Source of the DNA: Bacteroidaceae bacterium | GTDB taxonomy: Bacteria; Bacteroidota; Bacteroidia; Bacteroidales; Bacteroidaceae | DNA length: 44,370 nucleotides | Direction of reading: 5' to 3' | Assembly: GCA_024693505.1 (NCBI GenBank) | Contig: JAILKU010000071.1 | Span: 1-44,370 of the forward strand | Shown here: positions 24,909-31,239 of the stretch, piece after piece | Layout of the letters: each line of letters begins with the position of its first letter | How positions within the stretch are numbered: the first letter of the stretch is position 1 | Translations under genes and position numbers: made by a program | The notes under the pieces: generated by a model | What the model was told of the DNA's origin: nothing | Databases searched by the model: none | Seen by the model: the letters and a program-made list of their open reading frames with translations, nothing else

Positions 24909-25310
24909 ATGAATAAGGTAATGCTTATCGGCAATGTCGGGAAAGAACCCGAGATAAGATATATGGACCAGGGTGTCTGTGTAGCCAGCGTGCTTCTTGC
25001 AACAACGGAACGGGGTTACAAGTTGCAGAGTGGGGCAGAAGTGCCTGATCGTACTGAATGGCACAATGTCGTGTTGTGGCGAGGTTTGGCTGAGACCGTG
25101 GAAAAGTATGTCCACAAAGGCGATAAACTATATATCGAAGGCAAGATACATACGCGGAGCTATGATGACCGCAACGGCGTGAAACGATATGTCACCGAGA
25201 TTTGGGCTGATGCTATGGAGATGCTTACGCCCAAATCAGTCGCCCAGCCTCAGCCCCAGCCGTCGCAGGCCCCGACGTCTGCGGCGCAACCCAATGAGGC
25301 TCCTTTCTGA
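24909..25310 (+). CDS. ssb: Single-stranded DNA-binding protein
   Basis: A 133-residue SSB. The OB fold spans residues 1-105 (MNKVMLIGNVGKEPEIRYMD, then EWHNVVLWRGLAETVEKYVHKGDKLYIEGKI). A Pro/Gln-rich linker and a short tip ending NEAPF act like the acidic-Phe tail that recruits repair and replication proteins, though this tip has fewer acidic residues than the usual DDDIPF. The ATG at 24909 is used because MNKVMLIGN is the canonical start; an upstream in-frame start adds only promoter-derived codons. Its stop overlaps the gldE start (TGATG). Confidence 0.95.
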   Translation: MNKVMLIGNVGKEPEIRYMDQGVCVASVLLATTERGYKLQSGAEVPDRTEWHNVVLWRGLAETVEKYVHKGDKLYIEGKIHTRSYDDRNGVKRYVTEIWADAMEMLTPKSVAQPQPQPSQAPTSAAQPNEAPF

Positions 25311-26659
25311 TGTCTAACCAACTCCTTACAGACTTGGATCCCTATTCCCTATACCAAACTCTTCTGGAACCCTTTTCGGCCATAACGTTCTCTGCTCCCG
25401 GCACGGGTGCCGTCATCGCCTTGGTTCTCAGCATCCTGCTGCTTTTCTGCTCCGGCTTCGTCTCGGCCAGCGAGATCGCCTATTTCAGTCTGTCGCCCAC
25501 CGACCTGAGCGAGGTTGAGGAGCAGCGACATGCCTCGGATGCCAAGATACTCAGCCTCCGGCAAGACAACGAGCGCCTCCTGGCCACTATCCTTATCAGC
25601 AACAATCTTGTCAACATCGCCATCGTCACCCTGCTGGACTATTTCTTCCTGCAGGTCATGACTTTCGGCAATAGCCTTTGGGTGGAGTTCCTTTTTATGA
25701 CTGTCATCCTCACCTTCCTGCTCCTGCTCTTTGGCGAGGTCGTACCGAAGATCTACAGCTCGCAGCATTCCCTGGCGTTCTGCCGGTTCTCCGCTCCTGC
25801 GCTGTGCGTCCTGAACAAGTTGTGGAGTCCCCTCAGTCAGGTGCTCATCCGCAGCCGCGTCGTTACCGAGCGTTTTGTCCATTCAGAGCCTCAGAGCCTG
25901 ACCGTTGACGATCTGGAGAAGGCAATGGAACTGACCGACCAGAAGGATATTGCCCAGGAGAGCAGCATGCTGCAGGGTATTATCCGCTTCGGGGGAGAGA
26001 CGGCGCGCGAGGTTATGACGAGCCGCGTGGACATCGTAAGTCTGGATATCAGTACGCCTTATCCCCAGGTGCTCAGCTCTATCATCGAGAACAACTATAG
26101 CCGCATACCTGTCTATCAGGGTTCCCAGGACAACATCAAGGGCGTGCTCTACATCAAAGACCTCCTGCCGCACTTGGGCAAGCCGTCCAATTTCCGTTGG
26201 CAGAGTCTTATCCGCCCGCCTTACTTCGTACCCGAAACCAAGATGATCGACGACCTGCTGCGTGATTTCCAGGCAAACAAGGTGCACATTGCCATCGTCG
26301 TGGACGAGTTCGGCGGAACGAGCGGCATCGTGACGATGGAAGACATCATTGAGGAGATTGTAGGTGAGATACACGACGAGTATGATGATGAGGAACTGCC
26401 CTTCACCCGCCTGAATCAGAACACCTACCTCTTCGAGGGCAAGACCCTGCTCGCCGACTTTACCAAGATCCTGAAGCTGGACGACGAGTTCTTCGACCCC
26501 GTTCAGGGCGATGCCGATACGCTGGCAGGCCTGCTGCTCGAGATCAAGGGCGACTTCCCCGATCTGCACGAAAAGGTAACCTACGAGCATCTCACCTTCG
26601 AGGTCATGGAAATGGACGATCGCCGCATCATGAAGATCAAGGTTATCGTGAAAGCGTAG
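25310..26659 (+). CDS. gldE: GldE, CNNM/CBS/CorC-domain membrane protein
   Basis: A 449-residue protein. A CNNM (DUF21) membrane domain in about residues 25-200 has four hydrophobic helices (VIALVLSILLLFCSGFVSAS, LLATILISNNLVNIA). Two CBS domains follow at about 215-330 (IDDLLRDFQANKVHIAIVVD, VDEFGGTSGIVTMEDIIEEI). A C-terminal CorC/HlyC domain spans about 350-449. Its position after mutY and ssb matches gliding-associated GldE of Bacteroidetes, which stabilises GldD/gliding functions and may act as a divalent-cation transporter. Non-gliding Bacteroidales keep it too. Translationally coupled to ssb. Confidence 0.92.
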   Translation: MSNQLLTDLDPYSLYQTLLEPFSAITFSAPGTGAVIALVLSILLLFCSGFVSASEIAYFSLSPTDLSEVEEQRHASDAKILSLRQDNERLLATILISNNLVNIAIVTLLDYFFLQVMTFGNSLWVEFLFMTVILTFLLLLFGEVVPKIYSSQHSLAFCRFSAPALCVLNKLWSPLSQVLIRSRVVTERFVHSEPQSLTVDDLEKAMELTDQKDIAQESSMLQGIIRFGGETAREVMTSRVDIVSLDISTPYPQVLSSIIENNYSRIPVYQGSQDNIKGVLYIKDLLPHLGKPSNFRWQSLIRPPYFVPETKMIDDLLRDFQANKVHIAIVVDEFGGTSGIVTMEDIIEEIVGEIHDEYDDEELPFTRLNQNTYLFEGKTLLADFTKILKLDDEFFDPVQGDADTLAGLLLEIKGDFPDLHEKVTYEHLTFEVMEMDDRRIMKIKVIVKA

Positions 26660-26716
26660 CCCCCCATCACTCCCATAACTCCCATAATTCCCATCACTCC
26701 CATAACCCCCAATCAC
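26660..26716 (+). repeat. Low-complexity ACTCCCATA repeats before queF
   Basis: The whole 57-nt gap consists of imperfect tandem units of about 9-11 nt of the type ACTCCCATA (five to six copies). No promoter or Shine-Dalgarno is visible, so queF is probably read from gldE. Confidence 0.8.
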
Positions 26717-27175
26717 ATGACCAGAGAAGATGAAGGCCTGCAGGCCCTTGGACGCAAGACACAATACAGACAGGACTATGCGCCTGAAGTACTGGAGGCA
26801 TTCCAGAACAAGCATCCCGAGAACGACTACTGGGTACGTTTCAACTGCCCCGAGTTTACGAGTCTCTGCCCCATCACCGGGCAGCCCGATTTTGCTGAGA
26901 TCCGTATCAGCTACCTGCCCGACAAACTGATGGTGGAGAGCAAGAGCCTGAAGCTCTACCTGTTCTCCTTTCGCAACCATGGCGATTTCCACGAGGATTG
27001 CGTCAATAAGATCATGAAGGACCTCATCCGGCTGATGGACCCCAAGTACATCGAGGTCACCGGCATCTTCACGCCCCGAGGCGGCATCAGCATCTACCCT
27101 TATGCCAACTACGGCCGCCCTGGCACCAAGTATGAGGAGATGGCCGAGTACCGCCTGCTCCACCACGACCTTTAA
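26717..27175 (+). CDS. queF: NADPH-dependent 7-cyano-7-deazaguanine reductase (preQ0 reductase)
   Basis: A 152-residue unimodular (short) QueF that reduces the nitrile of preQ0 to the amine of preQ1 in queuosine synthesis. Cys51 (in [13 protein letters not shown]) is the nucleophile that forms the thioimide. [16 protein letters not shown] (74-89) is the NADPH-binding QueF motif, and HEDCVNKI supplies the catalytic His92 and nearby residues. The tunnel-fold end [15 protein letters not shown] is intact. Its stop codon lies inside a palindromic element shared with other places in the window. Confidence 0.95.
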   Translation: MTREDEGLQALGRKTQYRQDYAPEVLEAFQNKHPENDYWVRFNCPEFTSLCPITGQPDFAEIRISYLPDKLMVESKSLKLYLFSFRNHGDFHEDCVNKIMKDLIRLMDPKYIEVTGIFTPRGGISIYPYANYGRPGTKYEEMAEYRLLHHDL

Positions 27176-27217
27176 CCCCAATCGGTCATTAGACTGTTAC
27201 GCTAACGACCGATTTAG
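27174..27217. repeat. Palindromic element between queF and the MBL gene, possible bidirectional terminator
   Basis: ATCGGTCATTAG (27181-27192) and CTAACGACCGAT (27202-27213) form a long stem around ACTGTTACG, with one mismatch. The converging genes end on either side. The same sequence family appears at 36351-36517 and, as one arm, near 138-155. Confidence 0.75.
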
Positions 27218-27219
27218 AC

Positions 27220-28011
27220 TTAATCAGAAACAGTCCCGGACGAAAAGGGATGTATCCTTTCCCCCATCACGCCCTGCAGGATGGCAAAGACAGCGTCACC
27301 CGTGCAATGGCTGGTGTAGAACTGCGTCCGGGGATAGGCATCCGCCAGCCTGTGGGCAAGTGCTGACAGTTGGGCTTCGCTCTCATGATGGTCCAGCAGA
27401 TGAAATCCTCCTACAACCGTCTCAACCGGCAGGGGACAGGCTGCCAGGATGTTCTCCAGCCCGCTGTGGGCACATCCCGTGAACAGCAGGCCGCCTGTGT
27501 ATAGCGCCAGCTCATGACGGAAATCGTCCTGAACATACTGCCCCTGCTTGTCTTGGACGAAAAGATGCCGTTTGCCTTCAGGCATCGGATGAATCCGGGG
27601 TATGCGGGCTATGACATAGATGTCGTCGCCGATGCTCCCGCTACGGTCCGTCGCCAGCAGTCGCTCCTGTGGGATCTCCGGCCATTCGGGGGTGATGCTG
27701 TGCAGGGCGTTTCGCCTGGAATAGAACCTTCCGCTGACGGCATCGGGCGAGACAATCACCTTTGCCTTCTTGTTGATCTCCATGACGTGCCTCAGCCCTC
27801 CTGCATGGTCGCTATGCCCGTGCGAGATGAACACGTAGTCCACCCTGCCGAGGTCCTTCCCCAGTCGTTCCGCGTTACGGATCAGCATGTCGCTGGCTCC
27901 AGTGTCGAGCAGGATGCTATGCCTTTCAGTTTCGAGAAGGATGGAAAGGCCATGCTCCGTTTCCATTGCAGCGTCATTCGTCCGGTTATCTACAAGTACC
28001 GTCCACTTCAT
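27220..28011 (-). CDS. MBL-fold metallo-hydrolase
   Basis: A 263-residue metallo-beta-lactamase-fold protein. ISHGHSDHAGGL carries the HxHxDH metal motif; LLFTGCAHSG and VVGGFHLLDH supply the later metal His residues. This pattern is that of the group related to 4-(beta-ribofuranosyl)aminobenzene phosphate synthase and other small MBL hydrolases. The physiological substrate is unknown. The ATG at 28011 (MKWTVLVDN) is preferred over a TTG two codons upstream. It is the last gene of a tight three-gene minus-strand operon, 16 nt after the flavodoxin-like gene. Confidence 0.88.
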   Translation of the reverse strand: MKWTVLVDNRTNDAAMETEHGLSILLETERHSILLDTGASDMLIRNAERLGKDLGRVDYVFISHGHSDHAGGLRHVMEINKKAKVIVSPDAVSGRFYSRRNALHSITPEWPEIPQERLLATDRSGSIGDDIYVIARIPRIHPMPEGKRHLFVQDKQGQYVQDDFRHELALYTGGLLFTGCAHSGLENILAACPLPVETVVGGFHLLDHHESEAQLSALAHRLADAYPRTQFYTSHCTGDAVFAILQGVMGERIHPFSSGTVSD

Positions 28012-28027
28012 ACACAATCACTGGAAA

Positions 28028-28702
28028 TTACGCTTCCGATGAACGATCCGTTTTAGACAGCTCGACTAAATGCCTTCCCAACTCGTATGCCTTTTCCAGG
28101 TCAACGGGGAATTGTGTGCTGCGTACCTCTGCTTTGTGGGCCTCGCTGAACGTGGCGGCATCGTAGCGGTCGTAGTTCGAGAACTGATAGGTATCGTAGG
28201 AGCATAGAATCTCAGTGGGACCGAACACGGCGAGCTGTCGGGCCGACGTATCCATGAGGATAGGGTAGTTCATCTGACGGTACACCTCTTCGTCGGGGCA
28301 GTTCATCGTATAGATAGTAGCCGAGCAGATACGTTTCAGCACGACGGGCTTGGAGTAGTCGGAGTAGTTGACGGCGGGGAACTCCATACGCTCCATAAAG
28401 GCACGGAGGGCTGCCGACGGATAGCCGCAGTAGTTGGGCGAGCCGCACACCAGCACGTCAGCCTTCACCGCTTTCTGCAGAATGGGCTGCAGGTCGTCCT
28501 TAAAGGAGCAGACACCCTTCTTGCCGCCCTTGACCTTGCAGGCGAAACACGACATGCAACCCTTGTAGTTCAGGCTGCGGTCGTAGAGATTCATCAGTTC
28601 ACACTCGGCACCGGCCTCACTGGCACCTTCCATGGCACGCTTCAGCAGCTGTGCCGTATTGCCGTTCTTACGCGGACTTCCGTTGATAAATAATGCTTTC
28701 AT
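28028..28702 (-). CDS. Flavodoxin-family NAD(P)H-dependent FMN reductase
   Basis: A 224-residue protein with a flavodoxin-like fold. MKALFINGSPRKNGNTAQLL is the FMN-phosphate loop. GCMSCFACK carries Cys residues as in iron-sulfur flavoproteins and multimeric flavodoxins, and VLVCGSPNYCGYPSAALRAF is the flavin ring region. It should be a soluble redox enzyme using FMN, perhaps on quinones or small electrophiles. It lies 13 nt after yjbR and 16 nt before the MBL gene, so all three are co-expressed. Confidence 0.88.
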   Translation of the reverse strand: MKALFINGSPRKNGNTAQLLKRAMEGASEAGAECELMNLYDRSLNYKGCMSCFACKVKGGKKGVCSFKDDLQPILQKAVKADVLVCGSPNYCGYPSAALRAFMERMEFPAVNYSDYSKPVVLKRICSATIYTMNCPDEEVYRQMNYPILMDTSARQLAVFGPTEILCSYDTYQFSNYDRYDAATFSEAHKAEVRSTQFPVDLEKAYELGRHLVELSKTDRSSEA

Positions 28703-28715
28703 CTTTTATGTGGTT

Positions 28716-29075
28716 TTAGAATAATACCTTCTTCGCTTTCTTATATCTTGACTTTACTATCTCGTAAGAGTTTCGGGTCAGTTCCTTCAGCAGGTCATTT
28801 GGCGCAATATTTGGGTCGATGCCTATCCAATGCTTGTGCGATTCGTTATATGGATTGCCGATACAGTCATGCTGTGCTCTCAATTCTTCAATGCGTTCTG
28901 GCTGGCACTTCAGCGAGATGACCGAGAAATCATTGCAGTCAAAGAACGAGAACATATGGCCATGAACGTAGAACACCAATACCCCCTCTCCGCTTTTGAA
29001 CTTCTGGAAAGGCAGTTTCTCTTCTATGTCTTCGCCTAATGACAGGCAATATTCACGATATTCTTCTATGTTCAT
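28716..29075 (-). CDS. MmcQ/YjbR family protein
   Basis: A 119-residue protein of the YjbR (CyaY-like fold) family. MNIEEYREYCLSLGEDIEEK is the usual start, VLVFYVHGHMFSFFD and FSVISLKCQPERIEELR follow, and NESHKHWIGIDP is the hallmark. Members are small and thought to bind DNA or protein; no enzymatic role is proven. A longer frame begins 16 codons upstream, but MNIEEYREYC is the family start. Two repeat-borne promoters at 29274-29390 point into it. Confidence 0.88.
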   Translation of the reverse strand: MNIEEYREYCLSLGEDIEEKLPFQKFKSGEGVLVFYVHGHMFSFFDCNDFSVISLKCQPERIEELRAQHDCIGNPYNESHKHWIGIDPNIAPNDLLKELTRNSYEIVKSRYKKAKKVLF

Positions 29076-29192
29076 TATTCTATCTTGCGGTGAGTCGCTT
29101 TGCGAGAAATCTGGCAAATCCATCTAAATCACACAAATCTCTCTTATACAACTTTCTTTTTATTACGGCTATCAAGTCCATTAGCAAATATA

Positions 29193-29248
29193 CCTGTTAG
29201 ATTTGAATAGATTTGTAGGATTTCTGTCCGTAGGACACTCCTTTGTTT
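29193..29248. repeat. Copy of the 'gatttgtgagatttctgtc' dispersed repeat
   Basis: GATTTGTAGGATTTCTGTCC then GTAGGACACTCC. Related copies lie at about 31020-31075, 38388-38425, 38640-38680 and 38885-38925. Each has a small hairpin at the end (GTCC-GTA-GGAC here). Confidence 0.75.
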
Positions 29249-29273
29249 CATGTTATATTCTTCCATTTGCCTG

Positions 29274-29446
29274 CAAAAATACGCATAAGTAAGAGATAAG
29301 CAAAATAAATCCCAATTTAATTTTGCTTGTCCGAACGAGAGTATTTTCGACCGCAGGTCAAAAATACGCATAAGTGAGCGATAAGCAAAATAAATCACTA
29401 TTTAATTTTGCTTGTCCGAGCGGAAGTATTTTCGAGACGCAGTCTC
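29274..29446 (-). repeat. Promoter-bearing repeat array 1 (two units)
   Basis: Two units of about 80-85 bp. On the minus strand each reads TTTTG, 19 nt, then TATTTTTG (boxes at 29305-29301/29281-29274 and 29390-29386/29366-29359), a good -33/-7 promoter pointing to yjbR. Inside each unit a long inverted repeat (AGCAAAAT against ATTTTGCT) surrounds the -33. Unit ends carry tiny hairpins, GACC-GCA-GGTC at 29349-29359 and GAGAC-GCA-GTCTC at 29434-29446. Confidence 0.75.
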
Positions 29447-29458
29447 AAGTGGATGTGC

Positions 29459-29590
29459 CTATTTTGACGCGCCCTCGATTTTTCTTCCATCCTTGTAATA
29501 CGCCAGTAAACCATGCTGGAACGCCTCCTGCATTTCCACCTTGAATGCAATGGTCTCCTCTTCCCTGAGCGGCAAAAGCTTTATGTCCAC
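29459..29590 (-). pseudogene. Remnant of an acetyltransferase-like gene
   Basis: GTG at 29590 opens a 43-codon frame: MDIKLLPLREEETIAFKVEM then QEAFQHGLLAYYKDGRKIEG and ASK. The amphipathic 'IKLLPL-E-E---F---MQEAFQ-G' resembles the N-terminus of GNAT acetyltransferases, which are normally about 140 residues or more. It stops where the repeat array begins. The sequence is clearly codon-like and unlike the surrounding repeats. A 9-bp inverted repeat, CTCAAGTGG (29444-29452) and CCACTTGAG (29638-29646), flanks it. Probably a truncated relic; the GNAT assignment is by eye. Confidence 0.45.
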
Positions 29591-29648
29591 ATATTACTTT
29601 CCGAATGACGGTATCGCATGATTTGTTGAATTGAAATCCACTTGAGCT

Positions 29649-30572
29649 TTAGTATCCAAAATACCTTTTGCAGTAATCGGTCAACAGACTATCGTATCGC
29701 GCGCTACATTCCTTGTCGCTCGTCAGCATGTGGCCGGAGTTGGGAAACACAATCAGGTCGTATGGCTTCGAGAGACTGTCGTATGCAGCCGACAGGGCTT
29801 GGTAATGCGCCGGCTTAACCAGATCGTCCTTCCCCCCATAGGCAAAGATGGCGGGCAGGGCTGTTGCGTCGTTGATGTAGAATACCGGCGAGGCAAGAAG
29901 CTTCATGCTGTCGGTAAACGCCCTTGAGTAATCGTCTTGCTTCACCCGCTTGCCGGTACAGCCGAAGACAAAGTTCTCAACATCTTCCGGTTTGGCATCC
30001 TTGTTGTAGGGAAACAGAATGCGGAAATCTGCCGGTCCCACCTTTATGGCGGCGAACTGCAATGGCAGCGCATGCGTATGACCGTAGGCGTACATCATAG
30101 CCAGGTGCCCGCCGGCCGAAGTGCCTGCAATAGCCATCTGGCTAATGTGGACACCCTTCTCTGCGGCAAAGCTCACGATATGCCTGATGCAAGCGTCAAT
30201 CTCCTCCTGCATGGTCGGCAACGAGACACTATCCTCGTTAAGGAGGCTATAGTTCATCGTGGCAGTGGCATAGCCTCCCTGCACCCCCTTGTAGCAATCG
30301 CCATGATGCTCATTCTTGTCTCCGCCCAGCCATGAACCGCCATGCACATATAGAATGAGAGCAAGACTGTCATGCCTGGCAGGATCTTTGGGCAGGAAGA
30401 GGTCATATTTATTGTGCGGTTGAGTGCCATATTCCACATCGGTAAACCTTTGTCCGTATTCATCATGCCATTTAGGTTTAAGCAGATAGGTTCCCACTGC
30501 CAAGATAAACAATAATCCCAGCAAACAGCCGAAGCCCTTATTTAAGCAACTTTTCTTTGGAAGGTGTTTCAT
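29649..30572 (-). CDS. Membrane-anchored or secreted alpha/beta-hydrolase (esterase/lipase-like)
   Basis: A 307-residue protein. A hydrophobic segment at residues 15-31 (GCLLGLLFILAVGTYLL) acts as a signal anchor. The hydrolase part shows YVHGGSWLGGDK (oxyanion-hole HGGxW), AIAGTSAGGHLAMM with the nucleophile Ser, an acid in YGGKDDLVKPAH, and His in FPNSGHML, the full catalytic triad of HSL-like carboxylesterases. The substrate is unknown. The frame stays open for 129 codons upstream through the repeat array, but that stretch is repeated LIAHLCVPL-type translation of the array. The ATG at 30572 (MKHLPKKSCLNKG) is therefore the start. Confidence 0.87.
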   Translation of the reverse strand: MKHLPKKSCLNKGFGCLLGLLFILAVGTYLLKPKWHDEYGQRFTDVEYGTQPHNKYDLFLPKDPARHDSLALILYVHGGSWLGGDKNEHHGDCYKGVQGGYATATMNYSLLNEDSVSLPTMQEEIDACIRHIVSFAAEKGVHISQMAIAGTSAGGHLAMMYAYGHTHALPLQFAAIKVGPADFRILFPYNKDAKPEDVENFVFGCTGKRVKQDDYSRAFTDSMKLLASPVFYINDATALPAIFAYGGKDDLVKPAHYQALSAAYDSLSKPYDLIVFPNSGHMLTSDKECSARYDSLLTDYCKRYFGY

Positions 30573-31183
30573 GTAAATTCGTTTTATCCGTTTGAAATAA
30601 TTTAATACCCACTCAAAATAGACTTTGTCATCCTCAGACACCGCAATTCTATCCCATTTTCTTCCATTTGCTTGCAAAAATACGCATAAGTGAGCGATAA
30701 GCAAAATAAATCCCAATTTAAATTTGCTTATCCGAACGGGAGTATTTTCAACGATAGTTAAAGATACGCATAAGTGAGCGATAAGCAAAATAAATCCCAA
30801 TTTAAATTTGCTTATCCGAACGGGAGTATTTTCGAGACGCAGTCTCAAAGGTACGCATAAGTGAGCGATAAGCAAAATAAATCCCAATTTAATTTTGCTT
30901 ATCCGAACGAGAGTATTTTCAACGATAGTTAAAGGTACGCATAAGTGAGCGATAAGCATAAAAAATGGACACTCCTTAGGTTCATGTCTCTGCTTTCAAC
31001 TCCATTTGCAAATAAACTTGTTAGATTTGAAAAGATTTGTGAGATTTCTGTCCGTAGGACACTCCTTTAGTTCATGTATCTGCTATCAAGTCCATTTGGA
31101 AATAAACTTGTTAGATTTCCTCTATAAATTCTAATGGTGTAAAGGAAATGCTTTATTTGGGTTTAATCATTACCCCTTTCTAT
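30573..31183. other. Gene-free, repeat-filled region upstream of the alpha/beta hydrolase
   Basis: Contains promoter-repeat array 2 (30675-30937), one full and one partial copy of the dispersed GATTTGTGAGATTTCTGTC family (about 31010-31120), and about 60 bp of plain AT-rich DNA. No credible gene is seen on either strand; the open frames here are repeat translations. Confidence 0.7.
30675..30937 (-). repeat. Promoter-bearing repeat array 2 (four units)
   Basis: Four units of about 85 bp related to array 1. Minus-strand -7 boxes: TATTTTTG at 30682-30675, TATCTTTA at 30766-30759, TACCTTTG at 30853-30846, TACCTTTA at 30937-30930. TTTTG lies exactly 19 nt upstream of the first three (30706-30702, 30790-30786, 30877-30873); the fourth is degenerate. 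All point to the alpha/beta-hydrolase gene. GATAAGCAAA against TTTGCTTATC forms a long inverted repeat in each complete unit. Linkers carry GAGAC-GCA-GTCTC (30834-30846) or AAC-GATA-GTT. Confidence 0.78.
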
Positions 31184-31218
31184 AAAAAAAAGCCCCCTAC
31201 CGGAGTACGATAGGGGGA
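31184..31218 (-). terminator. Terminator of the metallophosphoesterase gene
   Basis: On the minus strand CCCCCTATCG pairs with CGGTAGGGGG, then CTTTTTTTT. A strong Rho-independent terminator about 22 nt after the stop codon. Confidence 0.9.
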
Positions 31219-31239
31219 GATTATAGATGATGAAGACAA

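Noticed and set aside
29144..29398. 84-codon minus-strand frame upstream of yjbR
   Set aside because: Lies wholly in dispersed repeats; similar strings arise from other copies of the same repeats.
30573..30959. 129-codon N-terminal extension of the alpha/beta hydrolase
   Set aside because: It is translation of the promoter-repeat array (LIAHLCVPL repeats); the proper signal anchor starts at the ATG at 30572.
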